From Zygnema cylindricum (Eukaryota; Streptophyta; Zygnematophyceae; Zygnematales; Zygnemataceae), in the NCBI GenBank assembly GCA_037447655.1, contig JBBHKE010001630.1, positions 1-64,000 of the forward strand: DNA of 64,000 nt, given 5' to 3'. Position 1 is the first letter of the stretch. Each line of letters opens with the position of its first letter. Position numbers and translations under genes: made by a program. Below are positions 35,327 to 47,065 of the stretch, piece by piece. The notes beneath the pieces were generated by a model, which did not search any database, was not told where the DNA came from, and saw only the letters and a list, made by a program, of their open reading frames with translations.

Positions 35327-35339
35327 TGGGCCCATAACC
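35327..35339 (-). other. primer-binding site of copia-1, initiator-tRNA anticodon-arm type
   Basis: In element orientation GGTTATGGGCCCA abuts the 5' LTR end. It is complementary to UGGGCCCAUAACC, the anticodon arm of eukaryotic initiator tRNA-Met. The same sequence class is used by Drosophila copia with a 5' tRNA half as primer. The common plant site TGGTATCAGAGC is absent at this junction. Confidence 0.65.
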
Positions 35340-36238
35340 TGAAATTCGGTGGTCTCCATTAACCCACAGAATGAGCAGTTTATGTAAAGCCTCTAGGATA
35401 ATATTCGACCCTTTCACTTTCCCACTTAATAAGTGCCACCTAGGCACACAAATATTCTGACCACCCTCACCCTTGTGGGGACAAGACTCCCTTGAGTCAA
35501 ACGCAAAAAAAATCATTGAATTTGCTCCCCTGAGCAGTAAGTTATGGCTGGCCAAAGATGGCCTATAAATACAAAAGGTCACCTGGAGAGAGGCGCCTCA
35601 AACACGCTAAGTTCTTTAACTCCTTCTCACAACTACTTTGTACTCTACCCTCGGCTAATCAAAAGAGTGTATAGTACAAGAAGGCACAATGGTCGATTGT
35701 ACTTCTTCTACGACCATTGTACAACATGGCCTTCTGGTTGACACTTGTCATCATCGGAGCCATCGTTCCTCCTCCCATCCTTTCCGGCGTCCAATGATGT
35801 GGCGCCACGTGACACAACGCACCTCTATGTTCAAAATCCGCCAAAGATTCATTCGGGTTTGGTGGGGGCAAGACGTCCGTCCGATCATGTATTTTACACG
35901 GTTAGATTCGCGTCCACGAGCGCCGTTTGACTACATATGTCATTTCGACAATTTTGGTCTAATTTAATGAAAGTGACGTTTTTCGTAACACTTTAAATAC
36001 ATAGCAAACTAAATATGTGTATCGTTTTGTTAACGCCATAATGGTTAAAGGCGTAGGTTTATGTAGTACTTTGCAGACCTAAGTTCAAATCTGGTAGGGC
36101 AACATTTTGGCAATCTTTGAATCTGTCTACCTGTCTGCCTGTTTTTTATTAACTATGGCAGTAGCCAAGGCGACTCGCTCTCTCTCTTCAATGTAGAGTC
36201 TAAATTAAGAAGTGAATATTAATTACTTTTTTTCAACA
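35340..36238 (-). repeat. 5' LTR of copia-1, 899 bp
   Basis: Direct repeat of 29050-30920 without the solo LTR. It contains, on the plus strand (antisense to the element), a TATA-like CCTATAAATACAAAAGG at about 35562 and tRNA-like A/B box words at about 36034-36100. Confidence 0.9.
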
Positions 36239-37043
36239 AAAATAAAAAAAGGCTCCATTTTGTTTGTCATTTACATCGCCTTCAACTCCTTAACATAGGT
36301 CTCAAATTTAGAAAAACACCTCGTGTTTACTATACCACGAATCGTAATTAGAGTGAAGAAAAAACTAGAGTAAAAAAACAAATAAAAACAATTAGAGTTA
36401 TTAACGCTAATTTGTGTCATATAACCTTTTCACAGAGGAAGTTTACTCTAATTTATTTAAGTACTCTATATTGGGTTATGTCAGCAATAATTATCTGCAC
36501 AAAAATTATGAACACTAAATTACGTAGATGAACAAAATATGTCAGTCTGTATAGTTTGACGTCATTATGACTTTAGTACTATTTGTCGCGCTGAATGTCA
36601 ATTAATGTTCACACTGACGACGATGATGTCGACCGATGAGAGTTATGGGAACGACATTTTTCGATGTGATTGATTTTTTTGTTAAGTGCAATTTCACGTG
36701 CGAGCGCGATTATATTAAATCATTATTTGTACATTTTTACTTATAAATGTACAATTTTGCACGGTTGGACGTCATCCGTACTCCACACTATTTAAAACGA
36801 ACCTATATTATATTTTTTACGCTATTTAAACCTTACCTTAAATAGTAGAATGAAAAATTTATAATTATTTACTCTATTTAAGGTGATAGAGTCGAAATTT
36901 AGGGCGACCGAATTATCGTTATTTCCTCTAATTACAATTCGCGGAGTAGTTAATTCAATTACTGATATGATGATGTGTATTGTAAACCTTTTGTCCCAAC
37001 CCCAAAAAATAAAACACCTACTCTAAGTTTTGTATTTCATATC
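36239..37043. other. AT-rich spacer between copia-1 and gypsy-1
   Basis: No coding frame. Words such as TTAACGCTAAT and AATTAGAGT recur, suggesting old MITE debris, but no ends could be defined. Confidence 0.4.
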
Positions 37044-38015
37044 TATAATATAATCTCTTACATCTCAAAAAATCCCATTACTACAACCTATTTCAACCAC
37101 ACATTCCACACATTGGAAAACACACATCCACATTGGAAAGCAATCACATAAGGATAAACTTTAAATTAGAAGAAACTTTTGTCCACATTACATTAGCTTG
37201 GTCTCTTGCCTTCATGACTCAACCCTTTTTTTAAAGTGTTTTCCACTATTGTCCACTCTTAATAATTATATCTCTTAACTACTAAAACACTACTTAGTTA
37301 GTAAGAGATTTCTATGCAAAAATGCCATTGCTCCAATTTGGTTTTAATCGCTCACGACCGAGACCTGTCACAATTTCCACAAACTTTTTCAAAAGAAAAT
37401 ATGTCTGCTCTTCTCTTTCACTTCAGTGTTTATCCATCACCGCACTGGGCTCGCCATGCCAGAGTCAATGCTTCGTTGAACAGGTTTTACCTGGGCCAAT
37501 CATTGATCAGCAAGGACTCAGACTGACCAATGCAAAACGTGCGAAATCTTTTACTAACTACATAGCATATATAACCAATCAAACGCTACGTTTCACTACA
37601 TAACATTTACGTGCAAAAGTGCGCGTCAAACGAAACGCGACTTCGCATGAACGTGCGTTGCAAATTTTGCACGCAAAACTTCTTATAAAATTCTATTAAG
37701 TGAAAGTGACGTTTTGTACTAAATATTGTACAAACGACCATCGTGGGTACCTAACGAAATATTGATTTCGTTTGGTACTTTATAAACGTACACCTTAAAT
37801 TACACGGCTAGTTTGACCTTTAACTCGTAAAAATGAACACCCATTTGTTATTTTGACCTCGCGCTGTCGCCTAAATACACCAATCACTATATATTTTAAA
37901 ATACAACCCCAAACCGTGCGATTCTTTTCGCCGTCGTCTATCAAATTCAAAACTCTGTATTCATAGCACTTAAATACCCATTTAGTAACAAGTTCGATCC
38001 ACTATAACTGTTACA
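37044..38015 (-). repeat. 3' LTR of gypsy-1
   Basis: Matches 43775-44720 and the solo LTR 29155-30120. Its left edge has drifted from TGTAATAGG to TATAATATA; the right edge is CTGTTACA. Confidence 0.85.
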
Positions 38016-38064
38016 TCATCCCCTCCTTATATTTAATTGACCTTAGTTAAAACACATTTAATTC

Positions 38065-38382
38065 TCATGACAAGACTTTTATATTATTATCCATCCAATA
38101 CCTTTGTAAAAACTCCGAACTTTTATCTTCAAAAGTTAACTCATCTTCTAGCCTTCTAAGATAATGCACTTGCCAGAATATAGTATTACCAACCTTAAAC
38201 CGTTGATCAACCCAATCTATTACCCATCTGTGGACCTCAGGTTCTATAATTATTAAAAGATCCAATTCCAATTCTCTTTCAGTTGGCCGAAGCTTTGCTA
38301 GTTTTAGTTGACTAATTTGTATTACTAGATGAATTTTTGTTGATGGCGGAAAGTCCAATTTGGCAGCAACTGACGATATCAT
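38065..38382 (-). pseudogene. gypsy-1 C-terminal chromodomain-like region
   Basis: The pattern VIDWVDQRFKVGNTIFWQVH, then RRLEDELTFED and FLQRYW resembles the chromoviral chromodomain layout (strand, WKG-like segment, E-x-TWE-x helix). The aromatic cage residues are only partly kept. In chromoviruses this domain guides integration to heterochromatin. Confidence 0.55.
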
Positions 38383-39663
38383 CTCGATTACAGTACATGG
38401 TTTGATGTACTTAGGAGCAAATTTTCCCGTAGGATCCGATTTTCCCTCGATATTACACTTCTAATGAGTTGTAGAAAGCCAAACCTTATCACCTTTGCTT
38501 ACCACCTAATCACCCCGTTTGCGGTTAGCATTTAACTCTTGCATCCTTTGTGCCTCCACTAATGCATCTCGTACTGTTTTCCAAACTGATTGAATTTATT
38601 CCCAAAACTCTGTTCTAAACCTCTACTCTCTTGAGTGACCTTTGTTATTAAGTCTAATGCTTCTCTCCGTTGGTATCCGTTTGCAACTTCAAACGGTTAG
38701 AATCATGTACTAGCATGTTTACATGAATTGTATGCAAATTCCATTAATGGCAGTTTAGATTCCCATGTGTTATGAACTCCACTGCAAACAGCCTTAAGCA
38801 TTTCCTCCAGGGTACGGTTCATCATTTTTGTCTGTCCATCTGTCTGAGGATGATAAAAGGTACTCATTTTTAATTCAGTGCCTAAATTTTTGCTGCAATT
38901 CATTTCCAAAATGCAGACATAAATTTAGAATCCCTATCACTCACTATAGACAAAAGGACTCCTTAATATCTGACCATGTTGTCAAAATATAGATTTGCAA
39001 TATCCACAAATGAATGAGTAGTTTTGCAAGGGATAAAGATTGTCATTTTACTGAATCTATCGACTACGACCATGATAGTGTCATTTCTTCTAGATGTAGC
39101 TGGCAATCAGACAATAAAATCCATACTCATGGTCTTTCGCGGATATCTAATGCGTTTAATAGACCTCTAGGTTTATGGTTACTAGGTTTACTCTGTTGGC
39201 AAGGGACACAACTTTCCACGTGTTTTGACACCTCCTTTGCCACCCTGGCCCAAAACAACCTACTCTGCAACCGATTAACAGTTTTATCACGACCCAAATG
39301 TCCTAATTGCTAATGGGCTTCTTATAAAAGTTATTTTTTTAGTTTTCCCACTTTAGAAATGCATAATCTATCCCTTGTTCGCAAATACAGTAAACCATCT
39401 TCTATTCTAAAATTTTTGACATGCCTCTCATTCAATGGGTCAGAATTCCCTCCCAAAATATTCTTACAAATCATAACAAAATAAGTATCTTTATCATAAC
39501 CATTTCTAACAGCATCTAAAAATGATTCATCTCGAACCATCACACTTATTTCAAAACATCTACTTAAAGAATCTGCGACTACATTTGTCTTTCGAAGAAT
39601 ATGTTTGACAGTAAATTTGAAATATGCTAATTTCTGCATCCACCTAACATGTCTGCCAGTCAT
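38383..39663 (-). pseudogene. gypsy-1 integrase
   Basis: 39663-39331 has MTGRHVRWMQKLAYFKFTVK and RKTNVVADSLSR (RNase H end to integrase linker). 38909-38703 has STFYHPQTDGQTKMMNRTLEEML, the conserved post-catalytic integrase segment. The stretch between contains stops on this strand. Confidence 0.8.
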
Positions 39664-40115
39664 ATCTGTGCATCACTTAATCTCTGTAGATAGGAGAGTG
39701 TCTGTGTCTTATTATCACAGTGAAATGTAAATTCTTTATTATGCAAATAACAACGCCATTTCACCAATGCATGAACTATTGCGAGTAATTCTTTTTCCTG
39801 TGCTGGATAGTTTTTTTCAGCATCATTTGAATTTTTTAGCTGAAAAGCAATAGGGTGAAAATGTTTGAGGACTTTTTGACTTATAACTGCACCTAGACCT
39901 TTATCTGATGCATCAGTAGTGATCAGAACTTCAAATTCCCCAACGGGATCAGGATACCCCAGTCTAGGGGCAGAGGTGAACTTCCCTTTTAGTTCCTCGA
40001 AAGCTCTCTCCTGATCGATTCCCCACATAAACGTTTTCTTCTCCCGAAGTAAATCCATCAAAGATGCGGCGATAATACTGAAGTTCCTAATAAATTTCCT
40101 GTAATAAGTGGTCAA
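39664..40115 (-). pseudogene. gypsy-1 RNase H
   Basis: YYRKFIRNFSIIAASL (thumb), ITTDASDKGLGAVISQ (RNase H first Asp), YPAQEKELLAIVHALVKWR and FHCDNKTQTLSYL are recognisable in one frame. A single break separates it from the RT frame. Confidence 0.85.
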
Positions 40116-40151
40116 TCCCCTAAATGATCTAACTTTTGTGACATTAGTGGG

Positions 40152-41207
40152 TTACTTCCAATTTTGGATTGTTGTAATTTTGGATGGATCTGTTTTAACA
40201 CCTTCCCCACTTACTATATGACCCAAAAATAATTGTTCACTTTTAAGAAAATTGGATTTTGACAATTTTTCATATGGTTTTCTCTCCCTCAACCTTTCCA
40301 ACACTTTCTTTAAATAAATTACATGTTGTTCTTTAGATATGCTATAAATTAGAATATCATCTATAAACACCTGAACAAACTCATCTATATAATTTGAAAA
40401 GGTTTGGTTCATTAATCTTTGACAAGCAGGCGGTGCATTCGTCAAACCAAATGGCATCAATATCCATTCAAAATGACCGACTCTAGTTTTAAACGCAGTT
40501 TTGTCAACATCTTCAGTTCTAATTGGCACATGATTAAAGCCACTACAGAGGTCCATCAAATAATATAATTTAGCGCCTTTCAATCGATCTATCAAATCAG
40601 AAATTAAAGGTAGTGGATACTTATCATTCACCGTAATCTTGTTTAGACTACGATAGTCGACACACATTTTCAACGTTGCGTCCTTCTTTTTGAAAAAGAT
40701 AACTGGTGCTCCGTACGGTGATTTGCTAGGCTGAATATGTCTTTTCTCCAGAAGCTCCATGATATGTTTGTTTTACTCCTCGTGCTCAAAGAAAATGTGC
40801 TTATAAATTCTGGTGACAGGAGGATTACATCCAGGTTTAAGGTTAATAACATGTTCCACATCTCGGGAAGGTGGCCTCCTTGAGGGTAAGTCACTTGGGA
40901 AAACATCTCTAAATTCAAAAATCAAATCTTTAACAGCAACATCAAATGTATTAATGTCAGTTACAAAATAAGATTTTTGTTTTTCAATATTTTTAGTCGT
41001 GTCTGATTTAGGAATAACATCAATAATAGTGTTTTCTCCCCCCATTTTATATGTTACTGCCTCAGTAATTAATAACAAGAAATCATGATTTGTTTTATCT
41101 TTTAAATGATTTTTAAATTGATTAGCAGAAATCAAGCCTTCCACTCCCAATTTGGTTATGTTATTTATATGATTCCTTTGCAATTTCTTCAAAGGTAATG
41201 CTTGCAA
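40152..41207 (-). pseudogene. gypsy-1 reverse transcriptase
   Basis: Frame 41207-40773 holds the linker DVFPSDLPSRRPPSRDVEH. Frame 40760-40152 has VDYRSLNKITVNDKYPLP, LMPFGLTNAPPACQRLMN and VFIDDILIYS, which keeps the two catalytic Asp residues of the Y/F-x-DD box. The PYGAPVIFFKKKD segment is also intact. It is the best preserved enzyme of the element. Confidence 0.9.
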
Positions 41208-41368
41208 AACCTACTAGCCGTTGTCAGAACTCACTCTCAAGGTGTTAGTTTCCCAATTAATTTGAGGGTTATGTTTTGTTAGCCAGGGCTTTCCTAGTAT
41301 TAGCTCCTCACTACCCAAATTCATTATTTCACACACAACTTTCATTTTATGCCCTTGGATATTAACTT

Positions 41369-41746
41369 CTATTGTGTCAGTTTGTAATCTAATGTGGACT
41401 TATTACCATTTTCCCCTTGAACATGTAAAGGTTTTTCCCTTATGATTGTAGGAATTTCATTTCCCTCAACAAACTCATGTGAAATAAAATTATGTGTAGC
41501 ACCTAAATCTACCATAACTCTCAATGGTTTTCCTTCCACTAAAGACTCAAATCTGATCAAACTGTGTCTAGTGTCATCGTTACTTAATTGTCTTAACATA
41601 GGTCTGTTGTTAAGGGTTTCATCAGAAGGATTGTTCAAACTATAGAGTGTAGTTAGCATCATAATAAATTCAACTATCCCAGCCTTTCCATTCATTAGCT
41701 TGCCCTCTAGAGTTAACTCGTTAACCTTTGGATCTGGTTGACTCAA
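41369..41746 (-). pseudogene. gypsy-1 aspartic protease
   Basis: RVMVDLGATHNFISHEFV corresponds to the gypsy protease box DSGATHNFIS with Ser changed to Leu. The frame is short and separated by stops from gag and RT. Confidence 0.75.
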
Positions 41747-43074
41747 CTGAGGACTTTCAGCTAGTCCTTTACGTTTCCCACCTCTTGGGCTTCCTACTCA
41801 GCTAGGTATAATGCAATATCTTCCTGAAGACCTTCATTGACATCAACTGTTTTAAGAGATCCCTTATCTATACAGTCCTTAGCGTAATGATCTGGACCTC
41901 CGCATTTAAATCAAGTGATTTTTTTTTTGGTTTTATGCATTCTCTGTTAAAATATCCCTCCTCTCCATAGTTATAACAGTCAATCTTCTTTAGTTGTGCA
42001 CACTCAAATGCCCCATGACCCTTTTTTTGACAGATAGTGCATGTGGGTATGGTAAGATTAGGTTTTTGAGCATTAATGCTCGGTTTATGACTCTTAATGT
42101 AGCCCTCCTATTGTGAAATTTTTTCCTGCATTAACACTCTGTCAACCCCTCTGATTTCCTCTGAATATTTTTTGCATATTCACAAGACCTGCATTCATAC
42201 CCTCTACTTCAAATTCATCCTCACCACACTCTGATACTTCATTGAAATTTCCCCTGAGTGATCGAGTTTCATGATTATACTCTAACTGATCCTCTAATTC
42301 GAATGCCTTATCTTGTAGTTCTTTCAAATTATTAAATTTTTGATGTTTCAGTTTAAATTTCAGTATGAGATTCAGATAATTCAAGAAATGCAACTTAGCC
42401 ATTTCATCAGTCAAACCCATGACGTAAATACTACATGAATCAAATTCCACTACATAATCCTTCACTGATCCAATCTGCTTAGAATTCAACCACTTTTCTT
42501 TAATTCTAGATTTATAAGTGACAGAAAAGAAACGCGATTTGATCGCGGTTTTAAAAGCTTTTGAATCAGCATTATCAGGAATCAAATTAGACCTTCTCTA
42601 GGTGTAATACCAAATTTGAGCATCACCTTTGAGACAGCTAATAGCAAAAGAAGTCTAATCATCGCGATCACAATTTTTAGATTCCAAATAATACTCCATA
42701 TGAGAAATCCAATCATCGAACTCATCAGTCTTCTTACCATCGAAGGATGGTGCTTCACTGATAGACAATATCAGATCTCTTGTCTTTTTAGGTCTATCGT
42801 GATTTTCCTCCCTAAAACTGACATTCTCCTGACCACTCTCACCCTTTTTGTCATTAACATCATTTATAGACTAAATTAAATTAATTAGCTCATCGAATTT
42901 CTAATTTGAAATATTTCCATTTTCCTCAACATCCTTAAATTCCCTTTTCAACTCAGAAATTGTTTCATCCACAGCAGCAGTATGATTATTAAATCTTTTG
43001 ACCAATTTCACACTACGTTTTTTCACCACATTCAAGGCTTTTTCCATTTCGGGTTTCCATGCAGAATTTGCCAT
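41747..43074 (-). pseudogene. gypsy-1 gag with zinc knuckle
   Basis: Begins MANSAWKPEMEKALNVVKKR at 43074. It continues through broken frames, including 42585-42142 (retrotransposon gag core: SVKDYVVEFDSC, KLHFLNYL), to a CX2CX4HX4C knuckle (CTICQKKGHGAFEC) at about 42010-42050. In-frame stops occur early. Confidence 0.75.
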
Positions 43075-43760
43075 TATCACACAATGAAATCAAGCAATAA
43101 AAAAAAGGTATAATATAATTATCCTAAAAAGTTTGTAGCAGATTTGAAGTCCTAAAATTTCTCCAATCCAAGACTTCATTCCTTTAACAAATCTTTTGAA
43201 AGATATCAAAATCTGAAAAATTAAATAAACAATTAAAAGTAAGTTAGTGAAAATTCAATTTTCCCAAACATTGAAATAGAAAGGTAAAATGTTTCCCCAC
43301 AAATTTTGCAATAGCGAAATTGAAAGCAATCAAGGGTAACAATTTAGGGTTTGAAAAGTTTAAAGTCATTTCTGCACTCCTTTGCTCTTGAAGAAGTAAA
43401 GTACTCCACTTTTCTTCTCCACCATTAGCAAATTTCCCATTTCCCACTACATCAGGATCTTTTACTCTCTAATCCTCACATTCTCACCCTTCATGGCTTG
43501 AAGCCCTCCCTCTACACATGAATCAAGGCAAGTTTGTTTGGCCTCTAGGTAATTGGAATGAGCTTCAGCGGTGGCTACACTGCCCACCCCGCCTTAGTCC
43601 TTAGCACCTTAACACGCCCCACATCTAACCAGCGGCCGCTGGCAGTGTAGTCACTTAGCTTCCCTCCAATCCCCTACCACTTCACATTGTGGTTTCAGCA
43701 ACACTGGTCAGAGCACCCTCATTTTTGGGTGAGAAAACTTCTCCTTGGTTTCTAGCTGAA

Positions 43761-43772
43761 GCTTTGATACCA
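43761..43772 (-). other. primer-binding site of gypsy-1 (initiator tRNA-Met 3' end type)
   Basis: TGGTATCAAAGC in element orientation, two bases after the LTR end. It has one mismatch to the common plant site TGGTATCAGAGC. Confidence 0.8.
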
Positions 43773-43774
43773 TA

Positions 43775-44720
43775 TGTAATAGGATCTCCTACCTCTCAAA
43801 AAATCCCATTACTACAACCAATTTCAACCACACATTCCACACATTGGAAAATACACATCCATATTGGAAAGCACTCACATAAGGATAAATTTTAAATTAG
43901 AAGAAGCTTTTGTCCACATAACATTAGCTTGGTCTCTTGCCCTCGTGGCTCAACCCTTTTTTTAAAGTTTTTTCCACTAGTGTCCACTCTTAATAATTCT
44001 ATCTCTTAACTACTAAAACACTACTTAGCAAGTAAGAGATTTCTATGCAAAAATGCCATTGCTCCAATTTGGTTTTAATTGCTCACGACCAAGATCAGTC
44101 AGAATTTCCAAAAACTTTTTCAAATGAAAAGATGTTTACTCTTCTCTTTGGCTTCACTATTTGTCCATCATCGCCCTGGGCTTGTCAAGCTAGAGTCAAC
44201 GCTCCGTTGAACAGGTTTTACCTTGATGAGCAAGGACTCAGACTGACCAATGCAAAAACGTGCGAAATCTCTAACTAACTACGTAGCATATCTAACCAGT
44301 CAAACGCTATGTTTCACTACGTAACATTTACGTGCAAAAGTGCGCACCAAACAAAATGCGACTTTGCAAGAACGCACACGAAACTTCTTACGAAATTCCA
44401 TAAAGTGAAAATGAGGTTTCGTACTAAAAATTGTACGAAACGAACTATCGTGGGTACCTAACGAAATATTGATTTTGTTTAGTACTTATACATGTACGCC
44501 TGAAAAATCCGTGGCTAGTTTGACCTGTAACTCGTAAGAATGAACACCCATTTGTTATTTTGACCTCGCGCTGTCGCCTAAATACACCAATCACTATATA
44601 TTTTAAAATACAGCCCCAAATCGTGCGATTCTTTCGCGGATGTCTATCAAATTCAAACTCTATATTCGTAACACTTAAATACCTATTTACGAACAAGTTC
44701 GATCCACTATTACTGTTACA
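43775..44720 (-). repeat. 5' LTR of gypsy-1, 946 bp
   Basis: Starts TGTAATAGG and ends CTGTTACA on the plus strand. It is a direct repeat of 37044-38015. Confidence 0.9.
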
Positions 44721-44725
44721 ATGTC

Positions 44726-46502
44726 GTTTGCATTGCGATGTTTTTACAAATAGTAAGATGTGGTGTTTCTTATTTATACAAAACAAGATTTGAGCCAAGC
44801 TTGTCTATTCTATTCCAATTTTCAATAAGGTGCTGGACGAAAAACGTTTAATGTTTAAAACATTGGTTTATTGATTATTTTTAGTATCTATTAACGTTAA
44901 CAATAATGGTTGCTATGCTTAGTTAACGTTAACTCGTTACGAATTTTAAAACGTCTTTGATGTTCTAAGTTTAACAACATAAAAATAAATCCCACAACAT
45001 ATATTTTATGATCTTATTAGCGATTGACTTTATGTTTAAGCAATTTTGTTGATGTTTTCGTGGTTTTTTGCTAACAATAATTATATTACTAAATAACAGG
45101 TCATATAATTTTAATCATACTGTTTACGACAAGAAAATAATTAGGTGTTCCAAAGCATTCATTCGCTATAATAATATGTCTCGACCGGTAATGGTGTTCA
45201 ACATAAATATCGTAATGTACTTGCACATTTGATTTTTTGTCTATTTCATTTTACCTTGTTTAAAAAATAGATCCTCCAATAATTCTTGGAAATATGATGA
45301 TATGAATATTAAAAAACAACGTTTTATAATTGTTTATTTGTTTATCTTAAAAACAACTCATTCATGGTTTTTATCTCAATTATGATTGATCCTACGAAGA
45401 GGTAAAACAATTTTCATTTGTTGTTAATTTATTATCCGTTAGTCAACAAACTATATTGGCCACCAATCTGAGATCACCGTAAAAAAAAACACAGTATGAA
45501 ATGTAATCTATCTCATATTTATCGATTGTACGGATCTGAAGGCTGTATGAAGGTTGTACATTCATAAAAATAAATTTTGTGGTCATAAAACAAGTAAAAC
45601 AATGATAATGTTGTATTTTACCGTGTGATAATAACCCATCGATAAAATTCATAGAGTAAGCATTTTTTATTATTTTTGTATATTGTTCACAACGTCGGTT
45701 TTTTTTTATGATCGTGGTTTACAAAAATGCATTGAATAAAGTGTAGCAGTATGACAAAGTTTAGATACAAACGTAAAACGTGATAATATACTAACAAGTA
45801 CGACGCTTATACGTTACGCGAGGATATTTGTATTACACGGTTTGTTACAATCTACGTGAAACAAAAAAAAAGTAAAAAGTTGACATATTTTCAATCGAAT
45901 GACAATCTTAATGACTTTTGAGAATTTCAAATCGACTTCCTAAAAAAAATAAAAAATCGCATTCATGTAGAAGAAGAAACTTAACATTGCATGCAAATTT
46001 GATAATGACTCGGATAAAGTTACCCATCAGATAGACTTAAACAACTAGTTACTAACAGTTTTATAGTTGGGAATTACGCTTTGATAGTATGAGACACTAA
46101 TAATTTGGTAACATGAAAAAAAAAACAGAACATGAGATTTTAAGTATTTGACGATATAGGAATTACAACAATCTAAGGGTTGCATTTAATATAGTTGATA
46201 AAAGGAAAAAAAAACATAATTTGAAACGAGTAGTCATATCAAACTAATTTGATGCACTTGTATGGTATTAGTAGTATTTTTAATAATTATAAAAAACATT
46301 AGAATTCGCGTGAGTTTTTTTTCCAACCCAAAATCAGAAATCAATGTTAACGCTATTAATAAACTTAATCTCATAGCGATGGTCGGCGTAGTTTTATACT
46401 AAATCGTAAAATTTGTTGGAGTTTCACAAGTCAGGCATTGGGTGTCTCCAATGGAACTCATGGACCCTTTCAGAATTTTGAAATCGTTGAGAGCGATAGC
46501 TA
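44726..46502. other. AT-rich stretch, nothing recognised
   Basis: No frame longer than about 70 codons shows conserved residues. Some GTTAACGTTAAC words near 44890-44940 may be MITE debris. Confidence 0.4.
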
Positions 46503-46704
46503 CACCGCTCATCGTTATTAGTGTTAATAACACTAATTAGTTCACGACTTTTTTTTGCCAGAAATCACAAAATAGAGTTAACAACACTATATAAGGACGT
46601 TTACTACAATCTGGCACGTCTCCTTGCACTAAATTAGTATTATTGATTCTAATTTTTCATTAACACTAATAAATCTTTAACGTTAATAACGATGAGTGAT
46701 CACC
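46503..46704. mobile_element. diverged relative of the 7779-7991 MITE
   Basis: Begins TACACCGCTCATCGTTATTAG (TA at 46501) and ends with the inverted AATAACGATGAGTGATCACC. Inner mirror words GTTAATAACACTAAT/ATTAACACTAAT are present. The left end matches the 7779 element in 18 of its first 21 bases, counted from TA. The right flank TA is lost. Confidence 0.55.
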
Positions 46705-46950
46705 TTCTCCTTCGAAACGCGAAACTTCAAAAGAGAAGTTTCACACGTGTCGTGTTTACGCACGAAACGAAAACACCTGCACACGAAATGAAATACCTAC
46801 ACACGAAATGAAATACCTACACAGGAAATATAAAAGTAACGCAAAACGAAATCGTACATTTCGTTCGTTGACTCATCAAATATTGACGCAAAATGAAATC
46901 GTATGTTTCGACGCCTAACATGAATACTCAAAAAGATAAGGTAAGAGGTG

Positions 46951-47065
46951 AGTAGGTTAGGGTTGGAGTTAAGATTAACGTTTGGGGCGGGGATGAGGTT
47001 TAGGGTTTGAGCTTGGGGTTAAAATTAGGGTTGAGGGTCAGGGTTAAGGTTCAGACTCAGAGTTA
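46951..47065. repeat. degenerate GGGTTA/TTTAGGG-like repeats
   Basis: Irregular GGTTAGGGTT, TTTAGGGTTT and GGGTTAAGGTT words in one strand sense over about 110 bp. They resemble plant telomere units but are not regular. Confidence 0.5.

Larger units (their letters stand above)
29050..36238 (-). mobile_element. Ty1/copia LTR retrotransposon (copia-1), full length, decayed
   Basis: Two LTRs (29050-30920 and 35340-36238) bracket a minus-strand gag-pol and are themselves flanked by the same 5-bp duplication AAAAT (29045-29049 and 36239-36243). In element orientation the LTR begins TGTTGAAAA and ends GAATTTCA. A primer-binding site abuts the 5' LTR and a purine tract abuts the 3' LTR. The gene order protease-integrase-RT-RNase H is that of copia. 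Stops and frameshifts break gag-pol. A solo gypsy LTR sits inside the left LTR; without it the left LTR (about 900 bp) matches the right one (899 bp) in length. Confidence 0.92.
37044..44720 (-). mobile_element. Ty3/gypsy LTR retrotransposon (gypsy-1), chromovirus-like, decayed
   Basis: LTRs at 37044-38015 and 43775-44720 flank minus-strand gag-pol in the order protease-RT-RNase H-integrase-chromodomain, typical of gypsy chromoviruses. Flanking pentamers ATATC (37039-37043) and ATGTC (44721-44725) look like a target duplication with one change. The primer site TGGTATCAAAGC (43761-43772, minus) differs from the initiator-Met site by one base. The purine tract AAGGAGGGGATGA (38016-38028, minus) precedes the 3' LTR. 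Numerous stops make it non-autonomous. Confidence 0.9.

Noticed and set aside
36034-36100. A functional tRNA gene
   Set aside because: A/B-box words are present, but the acceptor and T stems do not pair well and the sequence is part of both LTRs.
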